DNA from: Symbiodinium microadriaticum
Taxonomy: Eukaryota > Sar > Dinophyceae > Suessiales > Symbiodiniaceae
Direction of reading: 5' to 3'
Assembly: GCA_001939145.1 (NCBI GenBank)
Contig: LSRX01000065.1
Location: forward strand, 762,711 to 826,710
Length of the DNA: 64,000 nt
A program made the translations under genes and the position numbers. Below, in pieces: positions 60,301 through 64,000 of this stretch (position 1 is its first letter; every line of letters starts with the position of its first letter). The notes below the pieces were generated by a model, which ran no database searches, was not told where the DNA came from, and was given only the letters and a program-made list of their open reading frames with translations.

Positions 60301-63300
60301 CTGTAAACATGCAGCATAATCTATCAAAATTGATCCATATAAACCTGAAATAAATCGGGAAACCACTCACATCAGTCCAAATAAAGGAGTCGAGTCACTT
60401 CTTCTCGGATCCAATTGATAGGAGGACTCTTGGGGAGGGCACTGCAGTCAACCCAAGCTCTCATGAGGGGCATCATGACGAACCGATTGAGCTTGAGGGA
60501 TTTCTTGTTAGCCACCCCCGTTGCAGCTGGATTCGGCCAGGTCAGCAATTTGCTGTGGCTCCGCAGCTGCTCACGCACCAGGTCGCTAGCATCCCATGCC
60601 CTTGCTAGCTCATGCTTGGGTGGCCATGCAGAGGCTGCTCGGTCCTCCCCCATCGGCCCTAACTTATGTATCACTATACACTGCAATGCGTCCTTGATCA
60701 TAGCAACATGCAAGCAGCATCTTGCGTGTCTGGCAATGCATGCACTCAGATAAAATAATGCAATGAAGCAGGCCTTGCAAACAGCAAGCCACCACAGGTG
60801 CAAGGCCAGGTAGGTGAAGTAGGTCCTGCATTTTTACTTGATGGTGCATGGGGGTTTCAAATTTATACCCTATATAGTCATATAATTTAATTCTTGCAGA
60901 CACCATATAGACCTCCGAACCCCTAATATAACCCTATAATCCCAACATGTCGGGTGTTGCATAGTTGGATGGGTTTTGGATTCCGGGTTTTGTTTTTGGG
61001 TTTCTATAGTTGCTTTTCTATTGAGACGAAAGCAGTTACCACAAAGACCTGCATGAAGAAGAATTACATATTACTAGCTTGTATCTGATCAAATTGATCC
61101 CAAAAGCCCCAATCTATTAAAGCATAGACACCTGGATCCACAAGACAGGTCATTGCTACAGTGAGGCCCATCTGAGACCCAGATCGAAAGACTGCATTGT
61201 CGACTTCTAGAATTGCTCATGGTTTGAAGCCCCGACGATGATCTTGTTTAGGGTTTAGGGTTTAGGGTTTTGTGGTTTACATTCCATACAATTGTCCCCG
61301 CGCGGGGCCCTAGTAGGATAAAACATCGCTCCTCCACCGGTGTTTGCAGTGGCCCGTGACGGCCTTGTAGATCAGAACAGAGGTCCTGGAACGGTGTTGA
61401 ACACAGCAGACATCGAAAGACGATCTCATGTAGAAATGGTCCTCGGAGCAGAAGTGAAGCAGCCGGTGTTGGCCACGTAGATCTGAATGGTCCTGCAGCA
61501 TGCGCTATTGCGTATCTAAACCGCATCGATACAGAATAATGTCCTCGACGTGGGGAGGCGATGGTAGACTTGAGCGGTCCTTCCACACAGGTTTGGGTAG
61601 GAACCAATTTGAATATATTAGTTATGCTGCAGGTCCTCGACCCGGAAGTGAAGTGGCCCCTCCTGGCGCTGTAGATCTGAATAGTCCTGAAGCCATGCAA
61701 ATTTGACTATATTCATCACAGCAACTCGGTATGTGTGTCCTCGACCCGGAAGTGAAGCCGCCCCTGCTGGCCGTGTAGAACTGAATCGTCCTTTCACGTA
61801 GGTTCACTCGGTATGCAGCGAGCATCATGTATACTCTAGGTCCTCGACCCGGAAGTGAAGTGGCCCGTGTTGATCTGAATGGTCCTTCCATGCAAATTTG
61901 GCTATATATTGAGCACAGCAACTCGGTATGTATGTCCTCGACCCGGAAGTGAAGCCACCGCTGCTGGCTGTGTAGAACTGAACCGTCCTTTCACACAGGT
62001 TCACTCGGTATGCAGAGCATCATGTATGCTTTATAAGTCCTCGACCCGGAAGTGAAGTGGCCCGTGTTGGCCGTGTAGATCTGAATGGTCCTGGAATGGA
62101 GTGCTGCAAGTTGCAATTCTACAACTTTAAAACTTTAAATATGGTCCTGGACCCCGAAGTGAAGCGGCCCGTGTCGGCCGTGTAGATCTGAAAACTCCTT
62201 CGGTATGCAACAATTATATACACTTTAGTCGATCACCCAAACAAGCCGGCCTGGATTCCAAAGGTGGTGATACAAAGAATGGCAAGGAGCATGCAGGCCT
62301 GCCGATTACATTAATGGGATTTGGATGCACAGTTCAGATCACATGCAGCTGCATTGTCGTCGAACAGCCATGCATGCCTCTGTAGCGGATCAGCACCAAA
62401 CGGGGCAATCAACACTCCAGCTTGCCACACCTGCGATGGGTCTTGCATGTACATTGGTTTTGGATGCATTGTGGTGCACTCAACAATAGAATGCAATCTA
62501 TTTTTGCGGTGTTCCCTCCGCATGACGGGTATTACTCGAAGCTTCATGTCCAGCGCCCTTCAGCACGCATCACGTCCATCGAGCATCAAAGCCAGCAGGT
62601 CACTGAAGTGATGGCCCACCTGAAGAGCGCTGGATGGTCTACGTCATGTGACAAAAGCGAAGTGCGTGCTGCTGACAAGCTGTCGAGCCTTTAGTAAAGA
62701 TCATTCGGAAGTGTCTGCATATTCCTCCGTCTCGGATGTTTTGCACCACATGCTCTACGATGACATCGCCCGAGGAAGGTGTCTCCTGAAGGATAGAGCA
62801 TGCATGCATACATATCCTTGTAATCTGCTATAACACTGGAGCCAAAGTCCTGATCCGTATAGATCGCTCTCGCACAAGTCACCCAGAAGATGTTGTTCAT
62901 CTTGAGGAGTCCTGCGTGCATGGTGGGTTTTGCTCGGGTCTATATAGTATATTTTAAGAATTTTTATGGTGTTTATTGGGTACTTAAAGTATAGTTCCGT
63001 GCCTTCCAAAGCTAGAGATGGGGCTGCATTTGAGACTCTCGGGTATGCCAGTTGTGGATTTTGCAATGTAAAGCCCTAAACCCTAAAACCCTAAACCCTG
63101 AACCCTAAAACCCTAAACCCTAAACCCTAAACCCTAAAATCCATAGGGTCTACAGCTAGCATTTCGAGAGGGTCGGGTTCCGTCCATAACGCCCTCATGC
63201 AAGTGCCCTGAAACTATACCCCTAAAGCCCAAGCTCACAATCAAAGCACATTCTACAAGAAGCCCCATAAAATCACAAAGCCATCCTTCTTCGTGGCACA

Positions 63301-63480
63301 GCTCCAAGCTCGCTGGCGAGCAAGAAGACAAGCAGGCAACCATCGCCATTGACATCGCACAAGACCCTGTAAAAACCCCCGGCCAGGAAACGTGGTGCTG
63401 TATCAAAAGCTGCATGCATATCGATCAAATCAGACTGCAGTCTGTGCCACACAGCACACATGCATTCCCCACAAAGCATG
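57285..63480 (-). CDS. Gene E (whole model): multi-exon gene of unknown function
   Basis: Minus-strand exons 5' to 3': possibly ~63280-63480, 62817-62911, 62639-62785, 60376-60662, 60170-60292, 59584-60086, 58872-58973, 58395-58823, 57630-58235, 57285-57398 (stop). Junctions 62817/62785, 60170/60086, 59584/58973, 58872/58823, 58395/58235 and 57630/57398 keep phase exactly, using GT, GC and GA donors. The last exons carry a Cys-rich piece, a ~10-residue repeat, an AT-hook-like basic region and a C-terminal block (FARRWCPTSEPASSQW joined to DDWWKAVKPHFKESASLEDY) that I recognise from dinoflagellate proteins. The AT-hook suggests a DNA-associated nuclear protein. It could be upstream of, and separate from, gene D. 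Confidence 0.55.
57630..58235 (-). CDS. Gene E exon: AT-hook-like basic region plus conserved block
   Basis: 202 codons, in phase with both neighbours. Acceptor GTGCAG at 58236-58241, GC donor after CTA at 57630. Begins GQLFRSDQFEAAVEVGRGRG; GPGRPSKGG is an AT-hook-like core, followed by GRGRGRGRGRGK, then a long Lys/Ala/Pro-rich histone-H1-like region, then FARRWCPTSEPASSQWVALR. The AT-hook and basic tail point to DNA or chromatin binding (inference from composition). Confidence 0.65.
58395..58823 (-). CDS. Gene E exon: (E/K)(D/E)AAPPTAS repeat segment
   Basis: 143 codons. After GGTTGCAG: NCACDSGIDPSQVETQLEDA, then nine copies of a 9-10-residue repeat of the type MEDAAPPTAS/TKEAAPPTAS, then an acidic-Pro tail and DYK before a GC donor (AAG|GCCCAT). 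The repeat is encoded by a 27-30-bp minisatellite. It is probably an unstructured linker. Confidence 0.65.
58872..58973 (-). CDS. Gene E exon: Cys-rich
   Basis: 34 codons after GGGGCAG: CYPEEEDFREATCKGCSFCG then AACCSPEQ. The spacing C-x2-C-x2-C-x3-CC suggests metal binding, but the exon is too short to name a finger. It leads in phase 0 into the next exon through a GT donor. Confidence 0.5.
59584..60086 (-). CDS. Gene E exon: acidic/Pro-rich linker
   Basis: 167 codons plus two leading bases after ATTTCAG. Starts SRLQPMNGVLRQDPMLQPFM, then an Asp/Glu run, a Ser/Pro/Thr-rich middle, and ends VEERLARLSELRMLS before a GT donor. Phase agrees with the exon ending at 60170 (GTATGA donor). Confidence 0.6.
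60170..60292 (-). CDS. Gene E exon
   Basis: 40 codons: YTQVREVYRLLVQKPDTVCQ then TDEWGCKRFVSFLVRRYRTG, GT donor GTATGA. The DEWG(C/I)KR pattern is one I recognise in related dinoflagellate proteins. The upstream junction is unclear: GACT is repeated at both intron ends. Confidence 0.6.
60376..60662 (-). CDS. Gene E exon
   Basis: About 95 codons after ACATAAG: LGPMGEDRAASAWPPKHELA, then SLKLNRFVMMPLMRAWVDCS and SPPINWIREEVTRLLYLD. Globular-looking, no repeats. The 3' donor is ambiguous (GACTGATG or GACTCC). Confidence 0.6.
61440..62220. repeat. Dimeric satellite, ~100-bp monomers in ~200-bp pairs
   Basis: CCTCGACCCGGAAGTGAAG starts at 61635, 61739, 61842, 61936 and 62039, with a variant at 62145 and older variants near 61440. 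Alternate monomers match better: 61635, 61842 and 62039 carry GTAGATCTGAATGGTCC-type ends, while 61739 and 61936 carry GTAGAACTGAA(T/C)CGTCC followed by TTCACTCGGTATGCAG. This is a higher-order dimeric array inside an intron of gene E. Confidence 0.8.
62639..62911 (-). CDS. Gene E upstream exons
   Basis: Exon 62817-62911 (after CACGCAG: LLKMNNIFWVTCARAIYTDQ, ending IADYK) joins in phase 0 through a GA donor (AAG|GATATG) to exon 62639-62785 (after CTTCAG: ETPSSGDVIVEHVVQNIRDG, then FRMIFTKGSTACQQHALRFC). No family recognised. Further coding-like sequence at 62419-62617 (VIPVMRREHRKNRLHSIVEC) contains one in-frame TGA. Confidence 0.5.
63070..63140. repeat. Interstitial telomere-type block (CCCTAAA)n
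   Basis: About nine slightly degenerate CCCTAAA units in one orientation, in a putative intron of gene E. Confidence 0.85.
63280..63480 (-). CDS. Possible gene E exon
   Basis: Open, coding-like: CAVWHRLQSDLIDMHAAFDT, then GGFYRVLCDVNGDGCLLVFL. Stops at 63273. The borders are not resolved. DVNGDG resembles an EF-hand loop start but lacks the rest of the loop, so I do not call one. Confidence 0.35.
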
Positions 63481-63649
63481 CAGGGCTTGGGGCAGGAGGG
63501 TGCGCCTCCTCAGGTGTCCATGGCTTTTGGGAGACAAACTATATTAGAATAGGCCACGAACATATATGTTCCTATCATACGTGATCACCCAATCGAAGCC
63601 AAAACTTAGCCTGCAATGAGGCTCGATCTGCATGTAGGATCAAGTGTGT

Positions 63650-63880
63650 CATCATGCATGCACTGATTGTTGCGCATGCATGTTTCGAGCCACGCAGCAT
63701 CTCCGACAGCTGCGCGCGTGCACCCATTCATCCACTTCATCAGCGTTTTCATCCACCTCGGCCGCAAAAAAAACGCTCGCAAACATGTCCTCGGGCAGGG
63801 TGGGTTCATCCAGAAAAACGCTCGCACAGGGATCCGACCTCAAGCGAAAAAACGCTCTCACAGAAAACCCTGCTAACCCC
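63650..63880 (-). CDS. Possible acidic exon with a thrice-repeated 12-mer
   Basis: Minus-strand frame reads SVFLDEPTLPEDMFASVFFA, then AEVDENADEVDEW. GAGCGTTTTT recurs three times (near 63775, 63818 and 63852), so part of the coding look comes from a short repeat. Tentative. Confidence 0.3.
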
Positions 63881-64000
63881 TGATTCCGCCAGATTCCGCT
63901 CGAATTTGTGAAAAAAGGTTTTTTATCTAGGAACCCTCTTTTCTTGAAGTGCCCCTTTTTTTTGCAACAGAAGGTTCCCCAGGTAGGGTTTTAGGACTTA

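Noticed and set aside
63293..63400. EF-hand calcium site in the DVNGDG stretch
   Set aside because: The remaining loop residues and flanking helices are missing.

Overview
This window looks like nuclear DNA of a dinoflagellate, most likely of the Suessiales/Symbiodiniaceae type (the lineage is inferred). Four observations support this. Degenerate TTTAGGG/CCCTAAA telomere-type repeat is scattered through nearly all non-coding DNA. A near-copy of the dinoflagellate spliced leader (18 of the last 20 nt) lies at 17129-17150, upstream of an intronless ORF. Many exons can be joined phase-consistently only with GC or GA donors as well as GT. Several exons belong to protein families that I recognise as expanded in dinoflagellates. 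No rRNA, tRNA, CRISPR array or bacterial-type operon was seen.

Layout. 1-13.7 kb is gene-poor: telomere-like repeat, microsatellites and many short foldback (MITE-like) elements in at least three families. 13.8-16.5 kb holds plus-strand exons of an unrecognised gene that carries an in-frame TGA and a frameshift, plus coding-like debris. 16.8-18.6 kb is two large trinucleotide arrays bracketing an intronless Cys-rich ORF with the spliced-leader relic upstream (a retrogene). 18.8-26.3 kb is one or two plus-strand multi-exon genes of unknown function. 28.48-36.77 kb is an 8.3-kb LINE-type retrotransposon with a poly(A) tail and a 14-bp target-site duplication made of telomere-like sequence. It encodes ORF1 (coiled coil), an APE-type endonuclease, a reverse transcriptase (YMDD) and, unusually, two further long ORFs downstream of the RT. 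36.8-40.5 kb is repeat. 40.5-42.4 kb (minus) is a 620-codon ORF of a multicopy dinoflagellate-type family. 43.5-55.3 kb (minus) is a multi-exon gene with a methyltransferase-like domain split over five exons, then a low-complexity exon and a chain of small conserved exons. 57.3-63.9 kb (minus) is another multi-exon gene, ending in an AT-hook/low-complexity exon and a short terminal exon. Satellite-like tandem arrays (245-258, 184, 73, ~100-130, 160 and ~200 bp) lie in the introns and spacers of 36-62 kb.

How it fits together. Short exons sit in long repeat-filled introns. The intronless pieces (LINE, Cys-rich retrogene, 620-codon ORF) are the ones expected to move through RNA or as mobile DNA. 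The LINE supplies an RT that could in principle generate retrogenes such as the one at 17.2 kb; that link is inference. Exon borders were read by eye from reading frame, phase and AG acceptors, so treat them as models, not proven junctions.
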